Positions 41,507 through 51,596 are shown, counted from the stretch's first letter. The stretch is DNA of 64,000 nucleotides from Cupriavidus oxalaticus (GCF_004768545.1 NZ_CP038639.1:310001-374000); one strand, 5' to 3'. The notes: generated by a model from the sequence alone, not told the origin. A program made the numbers and translations.

Positions 41507-42901
41507 CTAGTGCAACGGTTCCCACTCGCGGAACCGAAGCTGAACGCCGTGCAGCGCTCCGTTCGAATCGGTAACGAGGTCACACTGAAGAATTTTTGAC
41601 TCACCGACGGGGCGAACGATGCATTTACCGTGCGCGGGCAGAAACTCCATATCCGACGCAGAGGTGTGCCAGACAGAGATGGTATCCACCGCGAACGTAC
41701 TCCCTCCGCCCTCGGTGCGCTCCTCCGGACCTGTGGCAAACGCCAACGGCACCTTATTAGTCGTTGCGACCACGAAACTGCTTCGTCCACTCTGATACTT
41801 CATTCGTAGCACGTTGTTGCTACACAGCTTTGTGGCGTCTGAACCGGCCATAGTCAAGCGCTCGCATACTCCGCTGGCCACTGTCATCTCCGCGGGTGCA
41901 TTTGCCTGTGTGGTTGCCGACGGTTGGGCCACGCTCGGCGTCGTGTTGGCTTCGCGGCGCTCGGCCTTTACATGGTCGCCCAGCAAAGTGAACCAACGCT
42001 TCTGTGTCGGCGTAAACTGGCCCTTCGGTGTCTGGGCCGCGTCCGCCAAGAGTCGCTCGAAATTCCGCGCACGCTGAACGGGGATGCTGTGACGCTCATC
42101 ACGCGATAACTGCAGAGCCGCTGCGCTCAGCGAATCCAGGGAGCGTAGCCATTTGGCCATTGCACGGACCGCCTGCGGCCGTGAGGAAACCATTAGCGAC
42201 CCTGCAAACTCGTCCACTACATCTTCGTTGTCCCACCCTGGCATTCCCCAGAGATTAAGGAGGGTGTGTCCGACTTCATGCATGACCATGACCGGGAGTG
42301 CCTCGCTCGCGTCCTTCTCGAAAAGGTCGGCAATCAATTCTGTGCAAATCGTGATGTCCGGAGCCGAAAACGCATTGACCGTGCCGCATGGCTTCACAAC
42401 GACCTTAAATTTCGGCAAGCTATAGATCTCGTCCAGCACATCCAACGGGATACGCATGAAATCCTCGATAGCTTTGCGCTGCTCCACCGTCCTGGTCCCG
42501 AGACGTGTTACCTCCAGTCTGGCTTTGACTTTCCCGTTCGCGGGAGGACGAACGAAGATAAGTTTCCCGGAGGTTTCCCCTGGAGGGAACTCCACAAAGC
42601 CGCTCCATTTCCCGCGCACCTCTCCAAGGCGAACCACCTTGGAATAGTCATTTCTGTCGAGATCTTGCGTCCGATAGGTCTCTACCGTGACCCCCGGCCC
42701 GTCTGTAGTCACTTTCACGCTGTAGATGTCACGTGTCTTCGTCGGGTAGACCACCTGGCCGAAACCGTTCTTTGTGGGCAGTTCTTCCGTCTGGTTAATA
42801 ACGATCTGGGCGTAGGCGGGCGAAACTTCGACCGGTATTTTCGCGAACGCGGTAGTCGTGCATAGGCACAGTGTGGCGAGACCGAAAAATTTTTGTAGCA
42901 T
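41507..42901 (-). CDS. Secreted DUF4344-type metallopeptidase
   Basis: 464 aa from the ATG that begins a signal peptide (MLQKFFGLATLCLCTTTAFA, cleavage after AFA). The zinc motif HEVGHTLLNLWGMPGW lies near residue 232, with the downstream acidic stretch NEDVVDEFAG as a likely third ligand, as in the putative DUF4344 metallopeptidases. Residues 1-140 and the C-terminal ~120 are unassigned and probably beta-rich. It is periplasmic or exported. Its stop codon overlaps, on the opposite strand, the stop of the split LexA-like gene. Confidence 0.8.
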   Translation of the reverse strand: MLQKFFGLATLCLCTTTAFAKIPVEVSPAYAQIVINQTEELPTKNGFGQVVYPTKTRDIYSVKVTTDGPGVTVETYRTQDLDRNDYSKVVRLGEVRGKWSGFVEFPPGETSGKLIFVRPPANGKVKARLEVTRLGTRTVEQRKAIEDFMRIPLDVLDEIYSLPKFKVVVKPCGTVNAFSAPDITICTELIADLFEKDASEALPVMVMHEVGHTLLNLWGMPGWDNEDVVDEFAGSLMVSSRPQAVRAMAKWLRSLDSLSAAALQLSRDERHSIPVQRARNFERLLADAAQTPKGQFTPTQKRWFTLLGDHVKAERREANTTPSVAQPSATTQANAPAEMTVASGVCERLTMAGSDATKLCSNNVLRMKYQSGRSSFVVATTNKVPLAFATGPEERTEGGGSTFAVDTISVWHTSASDMEFLPAHGKCIVRPVGESKILQCDLVTDSNGALHGVQLRFREWEPLH

Positions 42902-43380
42902 TCTTGTGCTCCGCTGCGGGGCGGTCGTAGGTCGCGCTTCTATGACACTACCGAGCGCGTACATGGCGACGCTGACCGCTGAGGGCGCATTGTCTCCTCA
43001 TGTGTCGAAGCGCACAATCGCGACGCATGTTGGCCTGCGGCTTCGGCGCCTTTTACGACGATCGTTTCGCCATGAAATCAACATGTTAGCCTCTGCTTCC
43101 CTCATCAATGACGGGAGCAAAACCATAAACTCTGTGTTGTTACCGCAACGGCCGCCGACTCCGAGCAAATGACTCCACTCGCCCTCGCCATGCGAGCAAG
43201 AAATTGGTCCAATCGCAGCCGCGGCGAAGCTGTTGCGAAGCAGCGTGCTGGTGCTTTGGAGCACAGGCGACTTCCGCGATATCCGATATCCCCGAGATGC
43301 CTCCGTAGGATGAATGGAAAGTTGTGGTTGCCGCCGACCATATGGCAATCTGTCACGATGGCCGCGGCCGTTAGCGCGAG
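42902..43380. other. Gap upstream of metallopeptidase
   Basis: No recognisable gene. Long overlapping frames on both strands have high-G+C chance composition. Confidence 0.4.
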
Positions 43381-43765
43381 GTGCCGAGTCCCGAGCCCTC
43401 GACTCTCGCGCGTCTGCGCACCCTCGCGGTTCAGCACCAATCCGGTCGTTGCTACTACTGCTGCCTCACTATGTGGCAGCAATCCATGGAAGCATTCGCC
43501 GCGACCTTCCATCTCTCCAGTCGCCAGGCTCGCAACCTGCGATGCACGGACGAACATCTCCAGGCCCGGGTCGACGGTCTCCCAGCAAGCTCGTCAGCAC
43601 GAGCTGCAGCACATCAGGCTCGGGCTTGCCTTTGCGAATCCGCGTGCCAGGCGTCCTGATGCTGACCCGCACTACACAAGCCCTTACCAGCCTGACCCGG
43701 TCCACTCCAGCGCGGACTCACGTCCCTGGCGGGATCGTTACAACGCCCGACTGCGCCCGTTCTAA
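43381..43765 (+). pseudogene. HNH endonuclease-like gene, frameshifted
   Basis: From a GTG at 43381 the frame gives LARLRTLAVQHQSGRCYYCC, then MEAFAATFHLSSRQARNLRC and TDEHLQARVDG. This is the CxxC plus EHL core seen in small HNH proteins. After about 43575 the expected continuation appears in another frame (LQHIRLGLAFANPRARRPDA) with a degraded second Cys motif. It is probably decayed. Confidence 0.5.
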
Positions 43766-44151
43766 GGTGGCCACGCGCCTTGCCGCCACTCGGACCACGG
43801 GACAGCACTCGCCTTGTCACAGCGCGGCGCAGGAATACCGGAATCCGTGCAAGGTGAAGGGATGAACCCCGGACGCGTCTGCGCGTCTCAGCGCCGTGGC
43901 GACGACAGATCTCCTCGAATTTCGTGCGCGGAAGATGGGCGGTCCTAGAAGAGTTCAAAACCATCCCGCGTGAGGTTACGTCGGCTTCCTAGTGGGCGGG
44001 CGCCCGGTGCGCGCCTTCCGCCGCCCAGCAAACTGCCGCAGCCAATACGGTCACACTAGTCATGACACATCATCCGGAGGTGAAGCAACAAGCTTAGTAC
44101 CGGCCCCAGTTTCGGCGCCTCCTCCTTGTTGTAGTCTTGACAATACCGCCC
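43766..44151. other. Gap downstream of the four-gene operon
   Basis: No gene or clear terminator recognised. Confidence 0.4.
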
Positions 44152-46386
44152 TCAAAAGTCGTCGGGAAGGATCTCGCTTGCTGGCATCGCGTCGAATTCG
44201 AACAGAATACGAAGGAGGCGAAGCTTGTGCGAGGTGCCGTCCAGTTTTGGCTTGACACGAAGCTTCAACTCCTCAAGGTGTTGCTGCTGGAGGCGGAGTT
44301 TGCGTGTGTACAGTGCAAACGCAAACTCGCATGCGGCCTCACCTTGCCGGCGATTGTGCTGATCGAAAACGTTCGCGAGAAAATCCAGCATGAACTGGCT
44401 GGCATTCGACTCTCGGGAGTAGTCCAGCTCGCTGGGTCGCGCACACCGCAAGAGCGCGGCCTGGATTACCCCATCGTTGTATCGCGTGAAGTTTTCTGGA
44501 TTGAGGATGACCTGCTGGAACGCGTCAGTGGCAAGCCGGTCGATCTCACTCGCAAATTTCGCTTCCCGGGCATGCTGCAACAGCGCGCCAGCCGTCACCA
44601 GCACGGCTGCATTGGTCTCATCGGACTCGCAATAAAATGGGTCCCAATACGCGAAATCGGGACGGAGCCGCATCGATTCAGCAAGCCCGTCGTCTCGCGG
44701 CATGAAGACCGTGTTGCCCAATCCGTTCGGGGAGCCGTCGAGACCATTGAGGCGTGTAGCGTAAGCATCCCCAAACTGCCTTTGACTGTTCCGAAGCAGT
44801 TGAAACTCTTCCTGAAACGAGTCGGCGATCCCCTGCCCAACCGCCACCCCCCTGAAACGCTCGATCCTGATTTCCGCGCCCGACGCCGAGTGCTTCAGAT
44901 TCGGACGGAGCGCGGCGAGCTGAGATGCGGTCTCCGCGATCTGTGCCCCAATGAGGTAGGTGCGCGCACCCGCGTGGATGTCGCGTAGGTCACGGCTGAT
45001 GGATAACAGTCGCGTTCCACGTCCAACCACTGCGGCGACCACGAGGATGCCGGCGTCTCGGTCAAGCTCGGCGTCGCCAGTTTCAATTTCGTGATCACTG
45101 ATGAGCGCGAGCGGCGACGCTCGTTGCATGACCTTCTGCAGACTGGCAGCGCAGTACTTCGCAATCTCATGGGACGCTTCATCGTTCTGATAGATGACGG
45201 AGCTCACCGAGGCGGCGGTCTGCTGACTCGTCAACTTGTCAGCAAACGCTCTGAAGGCGGCGTCTTCCAGCAACTTCCGGCCGTCGAAATAAATCGGGCG
45301 GATCTTGGATGCTGGAATCGGGCCGCGTGCTTGGACAGCAAGCGCGCCGTTCCGACCGAACGCCTGACAGAAATCAGAGACGTGTTGCAATCGGTGCTCC
45401 GCCTTCCGGAGTAGGACCGATTTGGGCAGCAATTCCTCCGGTGCGAAGCGCTCGCCAACGATTGGCAAGTCCTTCAGATGATTATGGCGCCGCCTGTCAT
45501 CGAGGCCTTCCGGTACAGGGAGTGCACAGAGGGCATCCTCGGCGTCCTTGGCGTCGACCAGCGTCAGCAGCGTGACGACTTCCGTCGCGTCGCATTTGAC
45601 CTTCTGCTTCCAGTCACGCTCCAGGTTCATCGAGGACGACGCCGAAATAAGCGTGAACGAAGTGCCATGGAGTGGCGCGTCGATTTTGTCGATCCCTTCG
45701 TGCGAATGAAACGTGACCACACGGGGCTTGGGAACTCCGTAGAGCGCACAGTACATCTCTCGTAGCGCATAGGCTACGGCGGCAATGCCCATCGTGTCGA
45801 CGAAAATCACTTCAAGCTGCGTGCCCACTTTCAGCGAACGACTGCGGAGCTTCTCGAGCAGGGCAAAGGCGAGGAACTGGACGCCTTCGACTTCGGTAAG
45901 CGCCTCTTCGGCACGCAAGAAGTGCGTCGAGCGCTTCTGAGACGGCTTGACGAACGTGAAGCCCGGCGGCGCCACAACGGAAACGTGCTTAGCCGAGAAT
46001 AATCGTTTCAGCCCTGCGTTACGAATGGCCGGCGTCCGGCCGCGGAGCAACTGGCCAAGCCCGGGAACCGGGTTGGTCACCGCCTCTACCAGAGTTACGG
46101 ATCCGCCGTGGTTGAACGAACAGATACACAGACAAACTTTGCTCGACGTACGGCTAGCGGCCTGCGCGAGCAACGGCTGTCCGAACGCCTGCGTGACCGA
46201 ATCGGCTTCCGCTTGCTCGCAGATAATTGCAACGACGTCAGGCGGGTTGATGCCCTGCAACCCGGCTTCAATGGCATCCGCCAGGTTCGCCGCATTCAAG
46301 GCGCCCGGTGGCTTGAATAGGAAATGGAAATTCTGAACCGGCGAACCACTATCGAGTGCCCAATCAAACGCAAAAAACCCATTCAT
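44152..46386 (-). CDS. 744-aa protein with PRTase-like segment, partner of GHKL ATPase
   Basis: Residues about 165-275 (THFLRAEEALTEVEGVQFLA, LEVIFVDTMGIAAVAYALRE, PRVVTFHSHEGIDKI, TSFTLISASSS) resemble a phosphoribosyltransferase-type Rossmann core. The match is weak and the canonical PRPP loop is not evident. A second alpha/beta region (about 430-560) includes ISDHEIETGDAELDRDAGIL. The remainder is helical. The ATG overlaps the GHKL ATPase stop (ATGA), so the two are made together. I do not recognise a named family. Last gene of the operon. Confidence 0.6.
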   Translation of the reverse strand: MNGFFAFDWALDSGSPVQNFHFLFKPPGALNAANLADAIEAGLQGINPPDVVAIICEQAEADSVTQAFGQPLLAQAASRTSSKVCLCICSFNHGGSVTLVEAVTNPVPGLGQLLRGRTPAIRNAGLKRLFSAKHVSVVAPPGFTFVKPSQKRSTHFLRAEEALTEVEGVQFLAFALLEKLRSRSLKVGTQLEVIFVDTMGIAAVAYALREMYCALYGVPKPRVVTFHSHEGIDKIDAPLHGTSFTLISASSSMNLERDWKQKVKCDATEVVTLLTLVDAKDAEDALCALPVPEGLDDRRRHNHLKDLPIVGERFAPEELLPKSVLLRKAEHRLQHVSDFCQAFGRNGALAVQARGPIPASKIRPIYFDGRKLLEDAAFRAFADKLTSQQTAASVSSVIYQNDEASHEIAKYCAASLQKVMQRASPLALISDHEIETGDAELDRDAGILVVAAVVGRGTRLLSISRDLRDIHAGARTYLIGAQIAETASQLAALRPNLKHSASGAEIRIERFRGVAVGQGIADSFQEEFQLLRNSQRQFGDAYATRLNGLDGSPNGLGNTVFMPRDDGLAESMRLRPDFAYWDPFYCESDETNAAVLVTAGALLQHAREAKFASEIDRLATDAFQQVILNPENFTRYNDGVIQAALLRCARPSELDYSRESNASQFMLDFLANVFDQHNRRQGEAACEFAFALYTRKLRLQQQHLEELKLRVKPKLDGTSHKLRLLRILFEFDAMPASEILPDDF

Positions 46387-47558
46387 CGCTGCACCGCCGC
46401 CAATGGAATCACGATGGAGTAGGAAGCGCCCGCGGTATGACTCAGTTCTTTCTGGTTTTCAAGCCAATGCCTTGGCTCAAAAGAGCCAGCCGGTGTATTC
46501 GAGAAATCCTGAACAAGGCATATCCTTCCGGTACGGAGCCTAAGATATGCATTCAGTTCGCTCAATGTCTTCAGCACGTAGGTAAGCCCGCCCCCACTCG
46601 CATTCGTGTCTTTAGTTGTTGCGTGCAAAGCAAAGCAATTTTTAACGATATCAACCTCGTCGTCGATGGAGAGTGTTCCAGCCGGTGGCGTACCATATCG
46701 TGACATCCATCGCCGTACCAGGCCCGGCCCGGTGTCAAGCACTGTCAACTCTAAAAACGACGTCCGCTGCAGCGGAGAATCCCCACCAGGCGTCGCCGCA
46801 GCATGGGCTGCAGCGTTCTCCGCAAGGTATCCGCTGAATACCGGATCATCGGAGACCACCTGCTCGTGATGGGCGTCCCGATCATAGGCAATAAACTTCG
46901 CCATGACCGCCCGGACGTTTCTGGCATACGGCCTCCCTTCCTCGTCAACAGTCGCGTGCTCATCGGTGTTCCTGAAAAGCTCGTAAATCAAGGTCCCGAT
47001 CGCGGTGTTGTCTTGCTCCGACACTCGCCATTCCGCCGAAGGCGCACATGCGCCGATGATCTTGGAGGTGAGCCAGACGAAGTCCCCTCGCGACCGTAGC
47101 CCGCTCGGATGTGCGCGACTATAAAACGGAAGAAGATACTCGTTCTTCGCCCTCGCAAAGCAACAGAGGAACACCCCCCGGCCGCGCATGGTGTCCCGGA
47201 ACTGACTCTCCTGCATGGCCTGGATTCGCCCGACACCGAAGGACAGGGCTTCCCGCGTCGACAATGGCGTGTCACGCCCTGGTACTTCGACCGAACCGGC
47301 AAAATAGGTCGACACGAGTCCGTGGGGCTCCTGTGCCAAGGATTCCATCGGGTTGCTGTCGACGTTTCCATACAGTCGGAGTGCGGGATGCGTCTGTTGA
47401 CGAGACCAAGTCGCGACGTATTGCACGAGCGCCGACGGCACGCCTACTGCTCCGCCATATCGGAGGGCAAGAGGAATCCGCAAGATCGCGTCGTTGCCAG
47501 CCTCCGCGTAAGCGGCTTCAATCTCGCGGAGGCTGACGGCCTGCTGAAAGGAAATCAT
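46383..47558 (-). CDS. GHKL-type ATPase protein
   Basis: 391 aa from the ATG at 47558 (a TTG 21 bp earlier is possible). The C-terminal half has the Bergerat ATP-binding fold: N box IGTLIYELFRNTDEHAT, G1 box LELTVLDTGPGLVRRW, and G2 box HATTKDTNASGGGLTYVL. The N-terminal half lacks sensor, HAMP or HisKA motifs, so it is not an ordinary histidine kinase. It is more like the stand-alone GHKL ATPases of MORC/Hsp90-like or defence systems. It is coupled to the 744-aa protein and 65 bp from the PIN gene. Confidence 0.8.
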   Translation of the reverse strand: MISFQQAVSLREIEAAYAEAGNDAILRIPLALRYGGAVGVPSALVQYVATWSRQQTHPALRLYGNVDSNPMESLAQEPHGLVSTYFAGSVEVPGRDTPLSTREALSFGVGRIQAMQESQFRDTMRGRGVFLCCFARAKNEYLLPFYSRAHPSGLRSRGDFVWLTSKIIGACAPSAEWRVSEQDNTAIGTLIYELFRNTDEHATVDEEGRPYARNVRAVMAKFIAYDRDAHHEQVVSDDPVFSGYLAENAAAHAAATPGGDSPLQRTSFLELTVLDTGPGLVRRWMSRYGTPPAGTLSIDDEVDIVKNCFALHATTKDTNASGGGLTYVLKTLSELNAYLRLRTGRICLVQDFSNTPAGSFEPRHWLENQKELSHTAGASYSIVIPLAAVQR

Positions 47559-47623
47559 AGAGAAATGTACAGCGCTCAAGACTCAGGGCGCCGGCAGTGG
47601 TTTGCTTCTTTCGAATCTTTGGT

Positions 47624-48166
47624 CTAGCCGCTATGTTGCGCGTCGGCCTCGTAGTCAAGCTGAAGCTGAGGTGGAGTCGCCGGCAGGGGGACCTCCCAAG
47701 TCAGGACCACGTTGATTCCGTTCTCGGTTGCGTGTTTCCCAAGGGTCGTATCACCGGTGTACAGTGTTTGCACCTGGTTGGCCTTGGCAATGGCGATGAC
47801 TTGGCGATCAAACTTTACCTTTGCTTTCGTTTCTCCTGGCGTTAGCTTCCTTTTTCTCTTCGAGTCGCCGTCTTCAATCATTGCGCACTCAATCGCTGCG
47901 CGCTGATCAAAGGCTGCAATGGAGAACACTCGAGAGCCTGCGAAGATCTTGAGGCGCTTGTCCTTATCTTGCCCGCCTTCCACGAGATACTCTGCAAGCA
48001 CCGGCGTCGGTACAAGAATACGGCGCTTCGCTATACTCAGGGTAAGAATCAAGTGGTTAATGCGCTCTGCGCATCGGGTCAACGGTTCACCGGTTGACGG
48101 ATCGATCGGCGTGCCGTATTCGCCGTCGAAAGCGAGTGCGAGAAAAGAAGTATCAAAGACTACCAT
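47624..48166 (-). CDS. PIN-domain ribonuclease-like protein
   Basis: 180 aa. It opens MVVFDTSFLALAFDG (first Asp), with PTPVLAEYLVEGG (Glu), KVKFDRQVIAIAKANQ (Asp) and TLYTGDTTL (final Asp): the four acidic positions of PIN nucleases. The start overlaps the preceding stop by 1 bp. There is no VapB-like antitoxin beside it, so it may act within the four-gene module rather than as a simple toxin-antitoxin pair. Confidence 0.82.
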   Translation of the reverse strand: MVVFDTSFLALAFDGEYGTPIDPSTGEPLTRCAERINHLILTLSIAKRRILVPTPVLAEYLVEGGQDKDKRLKIFAGSRVFSIAAFDQRAAIECAMIEDGDSKRKRKLTPGETKAKVKFDRQVIAIAKANQVQTLYTGDTTLGKHATENGINVVLTWEVPLPATPPQLQLDYEADAQHSG

Positions 48167-48933
48167 CAGTGCAGCCCGTCGCTTTCGCCTCTCAGGGCGG
48201 TAATGTAGCCGTCAATGTCGCCGTGCTTGCTCCAACTGGAGCTTTCCAGCTTGCGCAGACGATCTGTCACCTCGATAAGGGTTTCGTCGTCAAGGACGGT
48301 GAATTCGTTGATTTTTAGCGAGACAAGATGCCATGAGCCGTCTTCGCGCCGTTCCCAACGCGCATCACCGTTCAGTCGGAGAACCGGCCCTTTGTAGAGA
48401 TAAGGCGCAAGGTCTTGTGCAAGCTGGCGGCTGATCTCGCCGTGCCAAGAGCGACCTTCGGGGTCGACAATTGTGGCGTGCGCACTCTTATCTCGACCAC
48501 CGACTCTCACCAACTCGCCATCGAAGGTCGCGGACTCCGTGAAGGGACCGAACGTTAGCGGCCGTGGAAGGTCTCGACCCGGAAATCTCAGGACAAGGGC
48601 GCTGACATGCGCACCCCGCTGCCGTTGACGCAATTCTCCGGTCGCATTGTCGTCGCGCAGAAGTGTGTTCAGTTCGTCGTAGCCGGCGACAGCATCATTG
48701 GCGGCTTCACCTCGGCTCAGGCCAACGATTCGGGCCGAGACCCGCGACACGGCTTCAACATCAACCTTTAGCACGGGAATGGTACTGCCTTCCTCGATAT
48801 GATCGAGGTGAACGCTGGCATCGTTTCCGAAGAGCTTGGCAAGCGAAGCGATGTACTTCGCTAAACGCTCCATTGGAATGGTAGCGGGCGTGTAGGCGCC
48901 TATTCGAAACAGATATTCGTCTCGGTCATCCAT
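48166..48933 (-). CDS. Unknown 255-aa protein, first gene of the GHKL/PIN operon
   Basis: Charged N-terminus (MDDRDEYLFRIGAYTPATIP), a helix MERLAKYIASLAKLFGN, and a beta-rich middle (TFGPFTESATFDGELVRVGG, SWHLVSLKINEFTVLDDE). No family is recognised. It is translationally coupled to the PIN gene, so it may be its regulator or partner. Confidence 0.7.
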   Translation of the reverse strand: MDDRDEYLFRIGAYTPATIPMERLAKYIASLAKLFGNDASVHLDHIEEGSTIPVLKVDVEAVSRVSARIVGLSRGEAANDAVAGYDELNTLLRDDNATGELRQRQRGAHVSALVLRFPGRDLPRPLTFGPFTESATFDGELVRVGGRDKSAHATIVDPEGRSWHGEISRQLAQDLAPYLYKGPVLRLNGDARWERREDGSWHLVSLKINEFTVLDDETLIEVTDRLRKLESSSWSKHGDIDGYITALRGESDGLH

Positions 48934-49178
48934 GTCTGTCAGCCTTCACCTCGTCGAGCTTTGCCCCGTTTGCAAGCAATCAGCGCTGGGTGCCACGCAA
49001 GGATACCAAAGGTGGCGGTACGGCTGTCGGCGTCTCGCAACTCTTGCGACTTCAGAACAATAGTGGAGCCGAGGTGCGAGCGACGCCGCAGTCAGCAAGT
49101 CGAGGCCTGCGGCGCGCGCGCCGGCGAGAGTGTATAAAAACATGGACCCAACCCGAATCTACTTAGGGCGTGTTCACA

Positions 49179-49612
49179 CTATCTGAGCCCGTCGACGATG
49201 AGCGCAAAATTGATGAAGGCGATGAACATCACGTCCAGCTTGTCGAATCGGGAAAAGATGCGACGAAAGCCTTTGAGGCGGCGGAACAGGCGCTCCACTT
49301 CGTTTCTGCGCTTGTACATCTCGCGATCATATTCCCATGGTTCAAGGCGGTTGCTTTTGGGCGGAACGACGGGAATGAAACCCAGGTCGAGTGCGAGTTG
49401 TCGCGTCTCATCGCCCTCATATGCCTTGTCCATTAGCAGGTGCAGTGGCCGATCGGGTGGCCCAAGGCTTTGTAGCAGGGCACGCCCCTGCGGTGCATCA
49501 CCGGCCTGGCCGGGTGACAGCGCGAACGTTATGGCCGTTCGAGCATCCGCGGCAACCATATGAATCTTTGTGGTCCATCCTCCTCGGGATTTTCCAATGG
49601 CTTGGGGTCCGT
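49179..49612 (-). CDS. IS5/IS427-type transposase, OrfB part
   Basis: It continues after the A8 run with GPQAIGKSRGGWTTKIHMVA, DARTAITFALSPGQAGDAPQ, LLMDKAYEGDETRQLA (second Asp) and RRNEVERLFRRLKGFRRI (Glu). It is made as a fusion with the first part. Confidence 0.9.
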
Positions 49613-49951
49613 TTTTTTTAATGCACCAGTACCGTCAGGATGAACTTTTACCGCCGTGCTATCCAGCGAGACCGCCTCGATCCTGATGCGAACGATCTGC
49701 GCACGCTGCAATTCCGTGAACACCCGATCCAGTACGCCGCTCTTGGACCATCGGTTCATCCGCGTGTAGACCGTGTGCCAACGGCCGAAGCGTTTTGGCA
49801 AGCCGCGCCACTTGCAACCGTGCTCAGCAACATAAAGAATCGCATTCAAAATTTGCAGGTTCGACATGCTTACGTTGCCACGCTGACGCGGCAAGCAGTG
49901 TTCAATCTGTCGATATTGGGCTTCGGTGATCTCCATCACCGAAGGATACAA
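49529..49951 (-). CDS. IS5/IS427-type transposase, OrfA part
   Basis: 140 aa: ITEAQYRQIEHCLPRQRGNV, ILYVAEHGCKWRGLPKRFG, WHTVYTRMNRWSKSGVLDRV, VSLDSTAVKVHPDGTGALKK (first catalytic Asp). The minus-strand A8 run (49612-49619) allows -1 frameshifting into the second part. Confidence 0.9.
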   Translation of the reverse strand: MYPSVMEITEAQYRQIEHCLPRQRGNVSMSNLQILNAILYVAEHGCKWRGLPKRFGRWHTVYTRMNRWSKSGVLDRVFTELQRAQIVRIRIEAVSLDSTAVKVHPDGTGALKKTDPKPLENPEEDGPQRFIWLPRMLERP

Positions 49952-49978
49952 CTAAATCCAGTTAGTGTGAACACGCCC

Positions 49979-51596
49979 TAGACAAAGGGCCGCCCTGCTC
50001 TGCTCAGGCCGGTAGCCACTCGCCCTCGTCGGGGCGTCTTGCGCAACTGTAGCAGTTTGGCTGTGGCAGATCATCCCCCGCTTGGGGTGATCCATGTATG
50101 CAACACTGAAATTGATGTACTGCCATTTTCCCGGCTCTCAACAACCCCTCAATCTCCGGCGTGAGTCCGTAACTCTCACAACCGGTTGCACGGCGTCGGC
50201 CACCCATACCCAGGGCAATGCCAATTTCCCGCCGCGTAGTTAGTCTTGCGCGATTGTCTCAGATGGGTCGGCAACCGTCGATGACCGCCGTCGGCCCTCT
50301 CGGCGGAGTTCGGCCAGGAGTGGAATCTCATACTTGCCGCAGCCATGGGAACGGCAGGTTAACCGCCACGACCTGGTGGTCAGCGCACTGGCGAGCACCG
50401 CTGACGGACACGCCGAGCGCGAGGCTGCCAAGGTCATTCCAGGTGGACTGACGCGAGTTGACAAGATGTTTGTCCTGAGCATGCCCAACAGCCAAAGATC
50501 TCGATTCAGGGGCGCGCAGCTTCCGGATTGTGAAACTAGACAGTGTTCACCCGCACCGGCGGAAAGCATTCCGATTGTGCGGGCGTACTTCAGCAGCCTG
50601 CTTCTATGATGAGTCGGAAGGCAAGAATTTTTACGCAAATTGATTCCTTTCTTGCTCGCGCTTACCGCAGACGTCTGTCTGCTGTTGTTCACCAGTTTCA
50701 AAGTTCTCGGTCATCTTTTCGTGAGACTTCGATGTCCCACCAACTTCTATCCGCTGGTATTTGCCCAGCCCCAATCCTGCATGCGCGTTGCGCTAAGGTG
50801 ACCTTGATGCGAGAAGCCCCATCTAGTAGTGTCGGTTGCGTTTGCAACCTCCCCATCCGGGATCGGTGGACTTGTTCGGTAAGGCGCTCTGCGAGGTTGC
50901 GCGGAACCCGCTCGAACTGACCAGAATAGGCAGTCGATGCCGGAACGCCAAGCCTGCGGCGCTGCCTGGCCATCACGTTGGGTTCGAGTCAGGGAACCGG
51001 CCGGCGCGCCGATTCGATTCGAAGCCGCACAGTCAGGTAGTGGCGGTCGCTCTTCGTCTGTGGGAAACAGCAGGTGATGCCATCTCTGAGCGCGATGGCG
51101 AAACGCTCCGCGCGCGCCGTCTGGCTGGTCGCATCGAGCCAGTACACGACCTGATCCCAATGGACGAGTCGCAGTGGTTTTGACGCCGCTTTCTCTGGAC
51201 CCGATGCCGCGGAACACGTTGCGCACGAGCAGCGCCTTGGTCGGGCGGGGAAGCTCTGGTCGCGATGCCATTGCTCCATGGCTGAAAGCCGCCGTGGCCG
51301 GTGTGTTACCCGACAGCCTCTCGGCAGGGGTCCGCAAGCTGCTACACGACGCTGTCGGCCGGCAGAAAACCGGTCCAGCCGACGTCTCTATGTCAGGCTA
51401 AAGGCATAAAGGCCAGGTTCTTTATTACTTCTTGGCATATGTGTCATTTCCGGCTTTATCCCGGCACGCCCCCTTGTAGCTTCGTCTCCGAAGCTGGGGG
51501 CGCGAGGCTCGCCAACCGCTGGCCCGTGCCCGGGAGAATTGGGTACGCGCCGCGGCGAGCAAGCGGTAGTGCGCTCCTTGCCTGCGAGCCCGCAGC
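49979..51596. other. 1.6-kb stretch of decayed or non-coding DNA between two IS elements
   Basis: No intact gene recognised. A 67-codon minus frame (50004-50207) has an NCYSCARRPDEGEW end but no family. A minus-strand stretch at 50989-51279 (LRLVHWDQVVYWLDATSQTA, RAERFAIALRDGITCCF) looks like a protein fragment with shifts on both sides. Old, degraded genes are likely. Confidence 0.4.

Larger units (their letters stand above)
39925..41510 (+). pseudogene. LexA-like winged-helix protein gene, split by IS3-family element
   Basis: The 5' part (39925-40104) encodes DKQGQYLAFIWAYSLINGRS, PAERDMQRFFAVTAPSVHQMV; the 3' part (41376-41510) encodes LNLERNGLIRRQAGIARSIE, LLVDHNCLPVLQ. Removing the IS and one GTG duplication restores a 104-aa protein with a LexA-type winged-helix DNA-binding domain. 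Such proteins are often found next to IS630 transposases, as here. Confidence 0.85.
49166..49978 (-). mobile_element. IS5-family (IS427-type) insertion sequence, 813 bp
   Basis: 16-bp perfect terminal inverted repeats GGGCGTGTTCACACTA, with TA target duplications (49164-49165, 49979-49980). It encodes a transposase in two frames joined at an A8 run. It inserted between the GHKL/PIN operon and unrelated DNA. Confidence 0.92.

Noticed and set aside
50747..51337. 196-codon minus-strand frame between the IS elements
   Set aside because: Protein-like phrases switch between frames, so no single intact gene can be drawn; treated as decayed DNA.
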